NCBI RefSeq assembly: GCF_020360975.1
Contig: NW_025408676.1
Coordinates: forward strand, 434,001 to 498,000
Source: Hirsutella rhossiliensis
Taxonomy: Eukaryota > Ascomycota > Sordariomycetes > Hypocreales > Ophiocordycipitaceae
Direction of reading: 5' to 3'
DNA length: 64,000 nucleotides
The notes beneath the pieces are model-generated. The model did not search any database. It was not told the DNA's origin and saw only the letters and a list, made by a program, of their open reading frames with translations. The first letter of the stretch is position 1. The number at the start of each line of letters is the position of its first letter. Below, in pieces: positions 45,180 through 57,269 of the stretch. Position numbers and translations under genes: made by a program.

Positions 45180-47563
45180 TTTACTATACTATTTATATAA
45201 GACCTATAGTAAGATTAAGATCCTAGGGTAGCTTAGGTAGTTAGGTACCTTAAGCTTAATATAAAAAGTAGGGTTTATTATTTTTATAGTTATTTTAAAG
45301 GCTATAAAAGCTAAATATAAAAAAAAAGCCTTTATATAATAAGTTTATAGATTTTAATTAAGGCTTATAAGGAATATACTATATATATATCGTACTATAT
45401 ATACCTTTCTTTTAGCTATAACTCTTAGACCTACTTAAAGCTTTTTAAGTATACTTTTTATATAGAAAAGAACTTAACTAAGAATTATAGCTACCTTAGC
45501 TATAAAGCTAGCTAAAGCTACTCTTACTTTAAGGTTTAATACTATAATTATAAAGAAAAGTACCTTATAACTAATAAAGGGTAATATAGAGTTTATAAGA
45601 AAATAACTAATACTTAATATCCTTAGCCCTTTTATACTTATAAAGCTCTTAAGGCCCCTTAGGCCTTTTAGGGTTAACTATAACCCTATTAGTATTATAT
45701 AGTATATTATTAATAGGTAGGAAAAAGCTAACTTATTAATCTTAAAGTAAGCCTTAAAAATAAAAGCGGAACTTATCTTATTATAAGAGCCTTACTTTTA
45801 TAAGATTAATAATAGCTATATCTTTATATAGTATCTAGCCTAGAATATTATAACCCTTATCCCTTTTATTAAATTTCCTAAGCTTACTAAAAGGCCTAAG
45901 GTTATAGCTTATTAAAAGAAGGTAGCTTAAATTAAAGCTAGCCTTAGATTTAACCTCTTTTATAACCTTAATATATAAGCTATAAAAGTAAAAGGTACTA
46001 AGCTATTTACCTTTATTAACTTATATAATAAAAAGAGGGTAAAAGGGCCTTAGCTAGCTAAGGATAGTAAGGGCCTCTTATAATATAAAGGCTACTATTA
46101 ATAGCCTAGCTCTTATAGTAGCCCTTCTTATTAGTAAGGGACTTTAACCTATACTACCTTTATTAAAATATTTTTTAAAACCATTTAAAGCTTATAAAGT
46201 AAAAGCTCTTATTAGCTAGCTTTAACTATTATAAAGCCTCCTTACTAATAAACCTTAAGGTAACTATAAAAACTACCTATTAAAGGTAAGGCTTAAAAGG
46301 GGCCTTAGTTATAGACCTTACTTTTTATAGCCCCTTTAAGTAGCTAACTTAAGCTAACTTTTACTTTTTAAAAGCTATAGGCTTAGATTATAAGCCTATA
46401 GTCTTTAAAGCTAGCTTAAGGGGCCTTAATAGGCCCTTACTAGCTAATCCTATTACTTATAGGTATAAAAAGGTAAACTAAAAGGTCTTTTTAAACTACT
46501 TAGCTAAGAAAAAATAAGACCTTCTTATAGCTAGAAAGATAGTATAAAAAGGAAATAACTTTAAAGGGATAGCTTCTTTTTTAATAAGAACCTTTATAAA
46601 GGCTTAAATATAGTAATACTAAAAAAAGAAGCCTTATAAGGGATTTAAGCCCTAGTAAACTAATAAGCTAACATTTCTTTAAAAAGCCTTAAGCTTAGCC
46701 TAATAGGCCTATAAGCTAGCTTAAGATAAAAAGAGCTAAAAGAGCTTTATAATAGCCTAAAATAGCTTTAAGTATACTATTAAAGCTATTAAAAAGTAAT
46801 ACTAAGAGAGTTTCTTAATAAAGGTAATAAGAAAGGATATTTTTATAGCTTTTTTTTATATTAAGGCTAAAGCTAACCTTTCTTTTCTTAGTATCTTATA
46901 AATAAAAAGAGGGATAAAGGGAAAAAGCTAATACGTTTATAGAGAAATATAAGGCTTTTTTAATAACCTTTTTTCTAAGCTTAAACCCTAGCCCTAGCCC
47001 CCCCCTTAGTCCTCCTTAAAGCCTAGAAAAAGAAAAAGAAGAGCTTTTAAGCTATATAAGTAGTAAGGGTATAGCTAAGTAAAACTAGCTAAAGCTAAAG
47101 GACCTTAAGATTAAAAGGGCTATTTTTAGCTCTTTTAATAAGAAAGCTCTTAGCCTAGACTCTATTAGCTTCCTTTTTATTTAATATATATATAAGGCTA
47201 TCTTAATATTCTTTAATAGGGCTTATAAAGCCTTATTTAACTAAGGATATAACCTTAAAGTATAAAAAGAAGCTATAAGGATTATACTTCTTAAGTAAAA
47301 TAAGTAAAACTATACTATCCTTAAGGCCTATAAAGTTATAAGTTTACTTAACTACTTAGGAAAAGTCCTTAAAAAGCTATATACTACCTAGCTAAGCTAC
47401 TTAGCGAATATAGCTAAAGGGACGAAAATAGCGTTTAGCTATAAATATAGCCTTCCTCCTTTTATACTATATTAAAAAAAGGTAAGAGTTTAATAAGAAG
47501 GCTATTACTAATACCTTTTTATTAAATATAAAGGGCGCCTTTAAATTTATATAAAAGGTATAG
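45180..47563 (+). pseudogene. L3 endonuclease region and start of RT
   Basis: Counterpart of the minus strand of L2 from about 52240 to 49880. It should cover the apurinic-type endonuclease (about 45300-46300) and, near 47520-47550, the L-x-D-I-K-G-A-F motif at the start of RT. The frame is broken by RIP stops. Interrupted at 47563 by the L2 insertion. Confidence 0.65.
47554..47563. repeat. TSD of LINE L2, AAAGGTATAG (left copy)
   Basis: Ten-base duplication with 53521-53530. With the adjacent T tract it shows target-primed insertion of L2 into L3. Confidence 0.82.
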
Positions 47564-47564
47564 G

Positions 47565-47578
47565 TTTTTTTTTTTTTT
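47565..47578 (-). repeat. Poly(A) tail of L2 (T run)
   Basis: Fourteen consecutive T on the + strand at the 3' end of the element. Confidence 0.85.
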
Positions 47579-47879
47579 ATTATTACTTATATATAGCCTC
47601 TAGGGCTATAGCGAGGCTAGTAAGGGCCTAGGCCCCTATTTATAGTCCTAGCTAGCTATAAAGCCTTAGGGCTTATAACTAATTAAGGAAAGGGTAGCTA
47701 TAAAGTTAATAATAAAGGAAAGGTTAGTTTAGTTCCTCCTACGCGGTGATTTTCCTATCTAAGGGCCCTAGGGCCCCTAGGTTACTCCTTTTTAAGCTAC
47801 TTAGCTATCCCTATCTCTATTTTAGCTAAGAAGGTTAAAAGGGCTTCCCTTCCTTCCTTAAAGCTATAGAGAATAGGTA

Positions 47880-48700
47880 AGCTAAGGGCCCCCTTTTATC
47901 TCTTAGAGGTCTAGTAAAGGACCTTTCTTTCCCTCCTATAGTTCGGGCACCTTAGGATAAGGTGCCTAGCTATATACCTTCCTTAGCTATAGCGGTAGTT
48001 ATCTCGGTCTACTTTATTAGTCCTTTTTAAGAAGGAAAATAAGAAGCCGGCCTTAAAGAGGAGCTAGTAAAAGGCTAAGAGGGTTAGCCTAGGCCTTCTT
48101 ATAAGGTCCTTTTCTAGGCTAAGGGCTAGGCGGGGGGTCTTTTAAATAAATATATAGTGCTTACCTAGGCCCTTAGCCCTAAGGCCTTTAGCTACCTTAG
48201 TAGCTTAAAGTCCCTTTTAATAGTCCTTAATAGCTTACTAGACCTTTCTTTATAAGTAGCTAATAAAGACTAAGGGGGTCCCTTAGGTAAGGGCCCTTAA
48301 GCCTTTTTTAGCTAGCTAGTTAGCTAGCTAGTTACTAAAGATCCTTAGGTAGCTAGGGTACTAGTATAGCTATACGTTATAAAAGGCTTCTAAGCTAGAT
48401 AGGAGCCTTTTAATACGTATAGCTAGGTCCGAGAAACTTATAACCTTCTTTATAGCGGCTTAGCTATCTATAAAGATATAGGTATCTATAAGGGGGTTAA
48501 GAGGGCTAAGCTTTAAGGGCTAAGGCCTCTTAGCTAGGTCCTCTAAGACCCTTAGTATCGCGAATAGCTCTACGTTAGCTACTTTAATCGAGGGCCCTAG
48601 GTTCTTATAGTATACCTTAATATACCTATTTTCTAGGCTTATTTTATAAAAGGAGTAAGCGTTAGTCTCTATAAGGGACCCCTTAAGGCACCCCTTAGAG
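47880..48700 (-). pseudogene. L2 RNase H and C-terminal zinc-binding segment
   Basis: Minus strand about 48700-48410 reads V-A-N-V-E-L-F-A-I-L followed, some 30 residues on, by Y-I-F-I-D-S and A-A-I-K-K-V, with stops only where Gln is expected. This is the pattern of a type I RNase H (E in the first helix, D-S-x-A-A). Further on, near 47970-47930, a C-P-N-Y-R-R-E-R-K block resembles the cysteine-rich tail found in many LINE ORF2 proteins. Bases 47579-47880 form the 3' untranslated part. Confidence 0.68.
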
Positions 48701-49299
48701 CCGTTAGTATAAAAGGCTAAGGGCTATAACCTAAAGTCTTTTAAGCTAGCTAAGCTAGCTAAGAGGCGTTAGTATTACTTTTTAGCTAATAGCTTAAGAG
48801 CCTTTATTATTATAATAGAGGCCTTAGGCTCTAGGGCCTATAAGGGCTCCTAGGTAGCTTTCCTTCTTTCTAAGTTATAATTAGGTCCTATAAGAGCTAC
48901 TAGGCCTTTAAGGAAGCGGAATAGCTATATATATAGCCTAATATAGCTTAAGGCCCTTAGGTTAGAGCCCGAATTAGCGAGGTTATCTTATATAGCTAGG
49001 TTATAAGCCTGCCTTATAGGGTAACTAGGTAAGAAGTATAGGGTCCGGAGGGCGTAAGAAAAGCATGCCCTTTTAAATTATACCTTTAGTAGCGGTAGGG
49101 CCGCTTTAGCTTCTAAAGCCTTAATAGGGGATCCTTTAAAGGCCCTTAAGACCTTTAAAAGAGCTTAGTTTTATAGCCTTTAAAAAGGCTTTATAAGGCT
49201 CTTAAGGGTCTTAGGCCCCTTATATTAAAGTTAGGACTTATAGTTTACTATAGAGGTTATATAGGCCTAGTAAAGCTATTTAAAGGCTCTAAATAATAA

Positions 49300-50500
49300 G
49301 CCTTTTTATATAGAGGTTAAGCGGGATAGTCCTTTAAAAGCAGCTTATATAAATACTACCTTCTTCTTAATATATTATTTAAATAAGAGCCTAGAATTAA
49401 AGAAGACCCCTAGCTACTATACTAAAAGCTTTACCTTAAAAAACAGGCCTGCTACTAATATACCCTTTAAAATATACTACTATTACCTATTAAAGTAAAT
49501 AAGTTCTATCTTTAAGAGGTTAAAGTAAACCCCTTAGTCTTTAGCTTATTCGAATAAGTTAGTAGCTATTACTTTTAGCTACTAAACGTTCTTCTTAGCT
49601 AAGGTTAACGTTATAAAGATACTAAAGTTATCTATATAAGATAGCTAGTATCCCTTAGCCGCTAATATCCCTCTTATATATAAGAGGAATAAAATAAGGC
49701 TAATAGGGGACCCTTAGGGCACCCTTATTACTAGGTCTATAAGGGGCTAGACTTACCCCTTAAAGGCTAGCTAGATCTTCCTTTTAGTAAGGAAGTAGTC
49801 TACCGAGCTTATAAGGGCCTTAAAAAGGTTTAATTCCCTTAGGACCCTTATAAGCTATTCCTTTAATACGAAGTTAAAGGCGCCCTTTATATCTAATAAG
49901 AGGGTACTAGTAATAGCCTTCTTATTAAACTCCCGCTTCTTTTAGATATAGTATAAAAGGAGGAAGGCTATATTTATAGCTAACTACTATTTTCGTCCCC
50001 TTAGCTATATAGGGTTTAGAAGCCTAGCTATATTAGCTAAATAGCTTAGCTAAGTAGCGTATAGCTTTTTAAGGACCTTTCTTAAGTAGTTAAGTAGACT
50101 TATAACCTTATAGGCCTTAGGGATAGTATAGTCTAGCTTATTTTACTTAGGAAGTATAATTCCTATAGCTTTTTTCTATGTTTTAAGGTAGTATCCTTAG
50201 TTAAATAGAGCTTTATAGGCCCTATTAAAGACCGTAGGGATAGCCTTATATACGTATTAAATAAGAAGGAAGCTAAGGGAGTCTAGGCTAAGGGCTTTTT
50301 TATTAAAAGAGCTAAAAATAGCCCTCTTAATCTTAGGGTCCTTTAGCTCTAGCTAGTCCTACTTAACCGTGCCCTTACTACCTATATAGCCCGGGGGCTC
50401 TTTCTTTTTTAAGCTCTAAGGGGGGCTAAAGGGAGGGCTAGGGCTAGGGTCTAAGGTCGGAAAAAGGGTTATTAAAAAGGCTTTATATTTTTCTATAAAG
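49300..50500 (-). pseudogene. L2 reverse transcriptase
   Basis: Minus strand. L-x-D-I-K-G-A-F-N-F near 49895-49870; V-P-stop-G-S-P-I-S-x-I-L-F-L-L-Y near 49735-49680 (Gln codon lost); the catalytic motif Y-I-D-N near 49645-49630, where Y-x-D-D is expected, so the second aspartate has become Asn. L0 and L3 carry the same blocks. The RT made cDNA at the nicked target. Confidence 0.78.
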
Positions 50501-51159
50501 GTATTAGCTTTTACTTCTATCCTTTCTTTTATATATAAGATACTAAGGAAGGTAAGGTTAGCTCTAGCCTTAGTATAGGAAAAGGCTATAAAGATATCCT
50601 TTCTTATTACTTTTATTAAGAAGCTTTCTTAGTATTACTTTTTAATAGCCTTAATAGTATACTTAAAGCTATTTTAGGCCTCTATAAAGCTCTTTTAGCT
50701 CTCCTTATCTTAAGCTAGCCTATAAGCCTATTAGGCTAGGCTTAGGGCTTTCTAAAAGTAAGTTAGCTTATTAGTCTACTAGGGCTTAGATCCCTTATAA
50801 GGCCTCTGTTTTAGTATCGCTACGTTTAAGGCCTCTATAAGGGTTCTTATAAAAAGGGAAGCTATCCCTTCTAAGTCGTCTCTTTTTATAGCCCTCTCTA
50901 TAGCTATAAGGAGGTCCTATTCCTTCTTAGCTAGGTATTCTAAGAATACCTTTTAGTTTACTTTCTTATAATTATAGGTAGTAGGCTTAGCTAGTAGTAG
51001 CTTATTAAGGCCCTTTAAGCTAGTTTTAAAGGCTATAGGCTTATAATCTAAGCCTATAGCTTTTAGGAAGTAAAAGTTAGCCTAGGTTAGCTATTTAAAG
51101 GGGCTATATAAAGTAAGGTCTATAACTAAGGCCCCTTTTAAGCCTTTCTTTTAATAAGT

Positions 51160-52080
51160 GCCTTCTATAGCTACCTTAAGGTCTATTAATAAGGAAGCCT
51201 TATAGCGGTTAAGCTAGCTAATAAGGGCTTCTACCTTATAAGCCTTAAAAGGTTTTATAAAAGGGTTTTAATAAGGGTAGTATAAGTTAAAGTCCCTTAC
51301 TAGTAAGAAGGGCTACTATAGGAGCTAGGCTATTAGTAGTAGCCTTTTTATTATAAGGGGCCTTTACCGGCCTTAGCTAGCTAAGGCCCCTTTAACTTCT
51401 TTTTTATTATATAGGTTAATAAGGGTAAACGGCTTAGCGCCTTCTACCCTTATAGCCTATATATTAGGATCGTAAAAGAGGTTAAAGCTAAGGCTAGCTT
51501 CTATCTAAGCTTCCTTCCTTTTATAAGCTATAACCCTAGGCCTCTTAGTAAGCTTAGGAAAGTTAGTAAATAGGATAGGGGTTATAATATTATAGGGTAG
51601 ATACTATATAAGGATATAGCTATTATCGATCTTATAAAAGTAAGGCTCTTATAATAAGATAAGGTCTACCTTTATTTTTAGGGCCTACTCTAAGATCGAT
51701 AAGTTACTTATTTCCTACTTATTAGTATTATACTATATAATACTAATAGGGTTATAGTTAGGCCTAAAGGGCCTAAGGGGCTTTAAGGGCCTTATAGGTA
51801 TAAGGGGGCTAAGGCTATTAAGTATTAGTTATTCCCTTATAGACTTTATATTATACTTTATTAGTTATAAGGTGCTCTCCTTTATAGTTATAGTATTAGA
51901 CCTTAAAGTAAGAGTAGCCTTAGCTAGCCTTATAGCTAGGGTAGTTATAGTCCTTAGTTAAGTGCTTTTCTAGGTAAAAGGTATACTTAATAAGCTGCTA
52001 GTAGGTCTAGGGGTTATAGCTAAAGGAAAGGCACTTATAGTACTATATATATATAGTATATTCCTTATAGGCCTTAACTT
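51160..52080 (-). pseudogene. L2 endonuclease region of ORF2
   Basis: Located upstream of RT, where APE-type endonuclease lies in Tad-like LINEs. The minus-strand frame is broken by RIP and I can see only weak motif matches, so this call rests mainly on position. 50500-51160 connects it to RT without recognisable motifs. Confidence 0.45.
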
Positions 52081-52089
52081 AAATCTATA

Positions 52090-53320
52090 GACCTACTATA
52101 TAGAGGCCTTTTTTCTAGTATTTGGCCCTTATAGCCTTTAAAGGGACTATAAAGATAACCGATCCTACCTTCTATATTAGGCCTAGGGTGCCTAGCTACC
52201 TAAGCTGCCCTAGGATATCGATTATACTAAAGGTTTTAGCTTTTATAGTAAAGATATTAAGGATAAGGGTCTCTAAGAGGTTAGGGATGCTCTGGGCTAC
52301 TAGCGTAGTTTAGCTAGTAAGAAGGTTAGCCGATTTAATAAGTAGCTCCTTAAAGTATAAGGACTACTTCTCCCGCTACTTTAAAAGCTTCTTTACTATA
52401 TATAGGGCCTTTATTATTATAACTATATTACTTTTATTTAAGGTTAATAGAGCTAATATAGCTAGTTCCTTTATAGCCTTATTAAGCTCGTTATAAAGTA
52501 TAATAAGGTTAATAGTTAGTATTAGTAATTCCTTTTTTAGCTTTAGGATAAGTTAGAAGTCTTCTTTTACGTTCTTCTTAGCTAGGGCCTTAGCTAGGGC
52601 CTTAAGCGCTTTCTTTATAGTAACCTTAGCTTATAAGCTTACTTTAAGGTTTCCTTAGGTAGCCTTAGGCTAGTAAGCGGCCTTAAGCTAGTATAGGGGC
52701 TATTATAGGGGCTGTTAGCGGTCTAGGGTCCTTATAGCTACCTTCTTAAGCCCTTTTATAAGGGTCTTATAAAAGGGTTCGATTTTTTAGGCTTCCTTAA
52801 GGGCCTAGAGGGCCTACTAAAGGAAGCCCTAAGCCCGGTCCTTAAGGAAAGGGTGCTAGGGCTAGGGCTAGGGCTAGGTCTACTATAAGCGTTAGAACGT
52901 AGGTTAAATAAGTATAAGGCTAATAAGGCTACTAAGCGTAGATCTCTTTTACCCTTTTACTTACTTTAAAAGCTAGTTAGGCTAGAAGTAGCTAACCTAA
53001 GGTAGGGCTAAGCTAGGCCTAAAAAGGCTAGTCTTTAGTATAGGCTAGGTATTATCTTCTATCTTAATATCCTTTAGGTCCTAGTCTTAGGTCCTAGGCC
53101 TTTCTTCTAAAGTCCTTAGCAGGCGTTAGCCTTTTAAAGCTTCTTTTAAGTAGGCCCTAGCTTCTAAGGTACTTATTTCGACCCTTAAGTTAAGGGGGGG
53201 GGGGGTTAAAGTTAAGGGGGCCCTTTTTATATCTAAGCTAAGGTCCTAAGTTAGGTCCGGGCTTAGTCTTATTAGTAGGGGGGGGTATATACCCTTAGTT
53301 AGTAAGGGTAGAGAAGAGTT
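52090..53320 (-). pseudogene. L2 ORF1
   Basis: First ORF, encoding a presumed RNA-binding protein. Features: Pro/Ala-coding tracts visible as CTAGGG words (52850-52885), G runs of 12 and 8 bases at 53194-53205 and 53278-53285 (poly-C on the coding strand). The 63-codon open frame on the + strand at 52122-52313 is an antisense shadow. Homologous to L4 (22490-23423). 53320-53520 is the 5' leader. Confidence 0.6.
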
Positions 53321-53530
53321 TTCTACTTATATAAAGGAGAACCTTACTTAATTTATAATCTTTAGTAGTATATTATATACCCGCTAGTAGCTATATAAGG
53401 CTATACTTAAGGGGGTATAATACGCTATTTATAATAGTTCTAACTATATACTTTTTCTATATTTTAAGCTTAGTTTCGAAAAGTTAGCTAAGAAGATATA
53501 ATAATATCCTATATAGGTTTAAAGGTATAG

Positions 53531-53916
53531 CTTATAATAGTCCTAAGGGACTTAAACCTTTTTAAGGCCCTTATAAGCTAAGTAAACTACTTCCTTACTA
53601 AAAGGAAGATATAGCTAGCCTTTAAAGGGTAAGTCTAGCCCCTTATAAACCTAGTAATAAAGGTACCTTAAGGGTCCCTTATTACCTTTATTTTATTCCT
53701 TTTATATATAAAGGGGATATTAGCGATAAAGGGGTATTAAATATCCTATATAAATAACTTTAGTATCTTTATAATATTAACCTTAGCTAATAAGAACGCT
53801 TAGTAGCTAAAAGGTATAGCTACTAACTTATTTAAATAAGCTAAGGAGTAAGGGGTTTATTTTAACCCCTTTAAGATAGAACTTATTTACTTTAATAGAT
53901 AAAGGTAGCTTATTTT
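53531..53916 (+). pseudogene. L3 RT, middle part
   Basis: Plus-strand continuation of L3 RT: D-Y-F-L-T-K-R-K near 53595, V-P-stop-G-S near 53660 and I-L-F-L-L-Y near 53690, then Y-I-N-N-F-S near 53745 in place of Y-x-D-D. Interrupted by C1. Confidence 0.72.
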
Positions 53917-53921
53917 AAAGG

Positions 53922-54618
53922 TATAAGAAGGTATAAGCAATAAGCGTAGAATCGGGTAATTAATAACGTAAGCGGAAAGATCGGTTAAAGGATTATAGGG
54001 TAGGATTTTTTCCGGAGTTTATAACGAGTATATAAGGGGCTAAATAATATATTTAAAGAATAGCGTTATAAAGGATATATACGAACTTCCTTATTCTATC
54101 TACTACTCCTAGGGAAATCCTTTGTCTTTTATAGACTATTGCTCGCCTATTAGTAGACTAATTAGTTAGCTTTCTAGTATATTCTATAGTACTTAAAAAG
54201 CTCTATCTATAGTATTTCTTCCTAGCTTACTAAGTAGTCTAATTATAGCGTAATGGTTAACGTAAGACTATAGGTTCTAGTATAAGTAGTAGATTTAACT
54301 AGAATGTTCTATGCCCTACCTATTCTCGTATCGCGGATATCTTTAGAACCGCTAGGCCAAAATAGATAATAGGGTATTCGTTCTGCTCGTAGTTAACTTA
54401 TGCATTTTATATATATTTTTATTTATAAGGATAGGCTTATCCTAACCCGCTTTTCCTAGAGAAAGGTATAGATATCTAGTAGAGGTCTTTATCTTTTAAG
54501 GGTTATTCCCTTAGACTATATTATAAAGCTTCTTTTTACTAGCTTATTCTATAAAGCTTCCCTATACTTATTATTTCTTTATAATAGTAAAATAGCAGTA
54601 TAAGGGTATATTCTTATA
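53922..54618 (-). repeat. 3' LTR of C1
   Basis: 697 bp, ending TTCTTATA; the polypurine tract follows as CCTCCCTT (54621-54628). It differs from the 5' LTR at many sites, mostly transitions, so C1 is older than D1. Confidence 0.93.
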
Positions 54619-55010
54619 GCCTCCCTTAAAGAGTACTAGGTAAATAGTACTCTTTACTAGTTATTTCTTTTATAGTAGAATTATCCTTATTAAGAATAAG
54701 GTGTATAATAGGAATATAAAGGAAAAATTTTAAAACCCTTTCTAGGAAAAACCTTAGTAAGAAAAATCCTAGTTATAGTTATAATTATTTCTCTTCTTTT
54801 AAGGTAAACCTTTATAAGGAAAAAGCCTTATAGAGTTATTATTATAGGAAACCTTTTAATAAGGAAAACCCGTATTTTTATAAGTTGTTTTTTATTAATA
54901 GGAAACCTTTTTAAAGGAAAAGCCTATTAGTTATATATAGAGGAAAAGCTAAGAAAGTAAAAGATAGCTAAAAAACCTCTATTAAGGGGATATAAGCTTT
55001 TCTTTTTAAG
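54619..55010 (-). other. C1 3' non-coding region: AGGAAAACC motif array
   Basis: About eight loose copies of AGGAAAA(A)CCT(T/A) between the end of RNase H and the polypurine tract (54725-54955), homologous in position and sequence to the arrays of A and B1. Confidence 0.55.
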
Positions 55011-55019
55011 GCTCTTTTA

Positions 55020-55560
55020 ATTCCCTAAGGGAAAGAAGCTCTTAGAACTTAAAGAACTTTTCTCTTCTTAGTTCCTTAGTAAATATATCGGCAATATTAT
55101 CTTCGGATTTAATATAGAAAATCCGGATCTTCTTTTCCCTAATATTTTCTCGGGTATAGAAGTAGGTAATATTTATATACTTTATCTTTTTATAAAATTC
55201 CGGATTTTCAGCTAATTTAATAGCTGCCTCGTTATCCCTTAAGATAAGAGGTATAGTATTAAGAATTCTAATAGACAAGCTATTATTTATAGAATAAAAT
55301 AGCTGATTTAGGTATAAAGCTTCTTTATTAGCCTCCTTAAGGGCAATAAATTTAGCTTCGTAGGTTAATAGGGCTATAGATTTTTACTTCTAGCTAGCCT
55401 AACTTATAATATTTTTATAAATATAGAAATAGTATCTAGAAACGGATTTTCTATCTATAAGGTTAGACGCCTAGCTAGCGTCGGAATAACCTGTTATAAA
55501 ATTATAAGTATAAGGGATATTATAGTAATAAATTATCCCTAGGTTAGGGTATTTATTTAA
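55020..55560 (-). pseudogene. C1 RNase H
   Basis: Minus strand. A 78-codon open frame at 55042-55278 contains D-N-E-A-A-I-K-L-A-E and ends D-N-I-A-D-I-F-T-K-E-L, the classic C-terminus of copia RNase H. Upstream, about 55490-55450, reads Y-S-D-A-S and D-R-K-S-V-S-R-Y. Stops of the CAA/CAG type separate the segments. This is the best open RNase H fragment in the window. Confidence 0.85.
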
Positions 55561-56640
55561 ATATTTCTAGATAGTATTTAACGCTTTAAAATACGTATTA
55601 TTTAGTTTAGAAGTAAATCTAGCATAGGAAATAATAGTATATAAAATGTCTAGCCTACTTAGTATAGCTAGATATAATAGAGCCCCTATTTCCCTTTAGT
55701 AAATAAGGATTTCCTTTTACGAAGGCGTTATAGTAGCCTTTTTAAGCTTTACTCCTACTATAATAAGCGTATTAGAAGTCCCTAAGTCTTCTTTATTATA
55801 TTCTCGTATTTTATTACGAGTATATTTTTCCTAGGATATAAATATCTCCTTTCTACTCTAGTTTATAATTATATATATTCCTAAGAAGTCTTTTAGTTCG
55901 CTTAGAGGCTAAACCTTTATATAATCTACTACTTTTTTAAGCAGACTATTTATTATACCTCTATTAAGCCCTATTATTAGGAGGTTATCTATATAGATTG
56001 CTATCGCAATTTTATATTGCGTATTTATAAATACCCCCTTATTTATAAGAAGGGCCGAAAATCCTATCTTAGCTAATATAGAGCTAAGATAGTTATACTA
56101 AAGCTTTAGGCTTTATTTAAGGCCGTATAATACTTTCTTTAATTTTGCTATTAGCCTTTTCTTTTTATATAGCTCTAGAAACTATAAATAGCTAATAGTA
56201 TACTTATACTAGTTTTTATTAAACTAGTCTTTAAGTATTAGCTCTTTATAGCCTATAGGGATTTTTATATAAATATCCGTATCTATTTCGTTATATATAA
56301 AGGCATTTTTTATATTATATTATAGTAGAGTATAATTATTAGAAATAGCTATTATAAGTAGCATTCTAATAGATTCGGGTCTTACTATCGTAGAAAAGGT
56401 TTTTAAATAATCTAGGCTATAGACCTAATTAAATCCTTATACTACGTAGCGGGCTTTATATTTAATAATATTATTATTATTATCCCGCTTTATTTTATAG
56501 ACCTAACGGCCGCCTAGGGCCTCCTTATTACTAGGAAGAGGCTTTAATATCTAAATATTTTAGTTTAAGAGCTCTTTTATTTTTAAAAATATAGCTCTTT
56601 TCTATTCCATAGCTTCTAAGCTATTTATAGCTTATTTAAA
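55561..56640 (-). pseudogene. C1 reverse transcriptase
   Basis: Minus strand. N-K-W-V-Y-K-I near 56505-56480, K-A-R-Y-V-V near 56450, N-A-F-I-Y near 56295, L-Y-G-L-K near 56125, the catalytic Y-I-D-N at 55986-55997 (second Asp changed), L-S-E-L-K-D-F-L-G near 55905. The order is that of RVT_2. RIP stops at Gln and Trp codons. Confidence 0.8.
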
Positions 56641-56819
56641 TGTTTTAGGCTCTATAGGATCCTTATTTTCTAGTAAAGATAGAATAATCTCTTTACTTTT
56701 AGTATTTAATATAGTGTTTATCTCGGGGTATATAATATAGTCTTTATAAAATCCGTTTAGCTTCTTAGGTATATTAATACGGATTTTTAGATCCTTATTT
56801 AATCCCTTTTCTAAAAGAG

Positions 56820-56935
56820 GATTATTTCCCTTTTTTATAAAAGGGTTATCTTCCTTCTTTAGAAGAGGGTTATCTTCCTTCTCTATAAGAGGGTTATCTT
56901 CCTTCTCTATAGGAGGGTTATTTTCCTCTTTTTCT
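56820..56935 (-). repeat. Short tandem repeat in C1 linker
   Basis: Four units, 27-30 bp, with the core GAGGGTTATCTTCCTTCT on the + strand (one unit GGGTTATTTTCC). In frame on the minus strand, it lengthens the acidic linker between integrase and RT. Confidence 0.7.
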
Positions 56936-57269
56936 AAAGAAGAGTTATTGCCTTCTTTATATATAGGTTCCTATTATAAATAATTATCCGGGACCTTATT
57001 TATAGAAGGTAAGGTATTAAAGTTAAAGTCCTTAAGGTCTTCTTCCTTTTAATTTTCTATAAATTTATTTTCTAGGATAATAATATCTCTAGAAATTATT
57101 ACCTTTCTTTTCGAAACGTTATATATTTTATAAGCATTTTTAGTATAGCCTATAATAATACCCTTATAAGCTCTTATCTCTAGCTTATCTAAGGGGTCTT
57201 TATTTTTATAATAAATAGTACTTCCGAAGGTCTTAATTTTCTCTAAGTCTTTTAAGGCTAGATATTTAT

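Larger units (their letters stand above)
47564..53520 (-). mobile_element. LINE L2 (Tad-like), near full-length with poly(A)
   Basis: 5957-bp non-LTR retrotransposon on the minus strand. Its 3' end is a run of 14 T (47565-47578), the poly(A) tail. It has ORF1, endonuclease, RT, RNase H and a C-terminal zinc-binding block. TSD of 10 bp. GC-richer than its neighbours yet also nearly free of CA/TG, so RIP acted on an originally GC-rich element. Tad1-like placement rests on the RNase H domain. Confidence 0.83.

Noticed and set aside
52122..52313. 63-codon open frame on the + strand
   Set aside because: Antisense to LINE L2 ORF1.
52850..52885. CTAGGG/CCCTAG words that look like telomere repeats (also 22780-22800, 46985-47005)
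   Set aside because: They are CCCTAG, not CCCTAA, sit inside LINE ORF1 at homologous positions, and are explained by RIP of a Pro/Ala-coding repeat.
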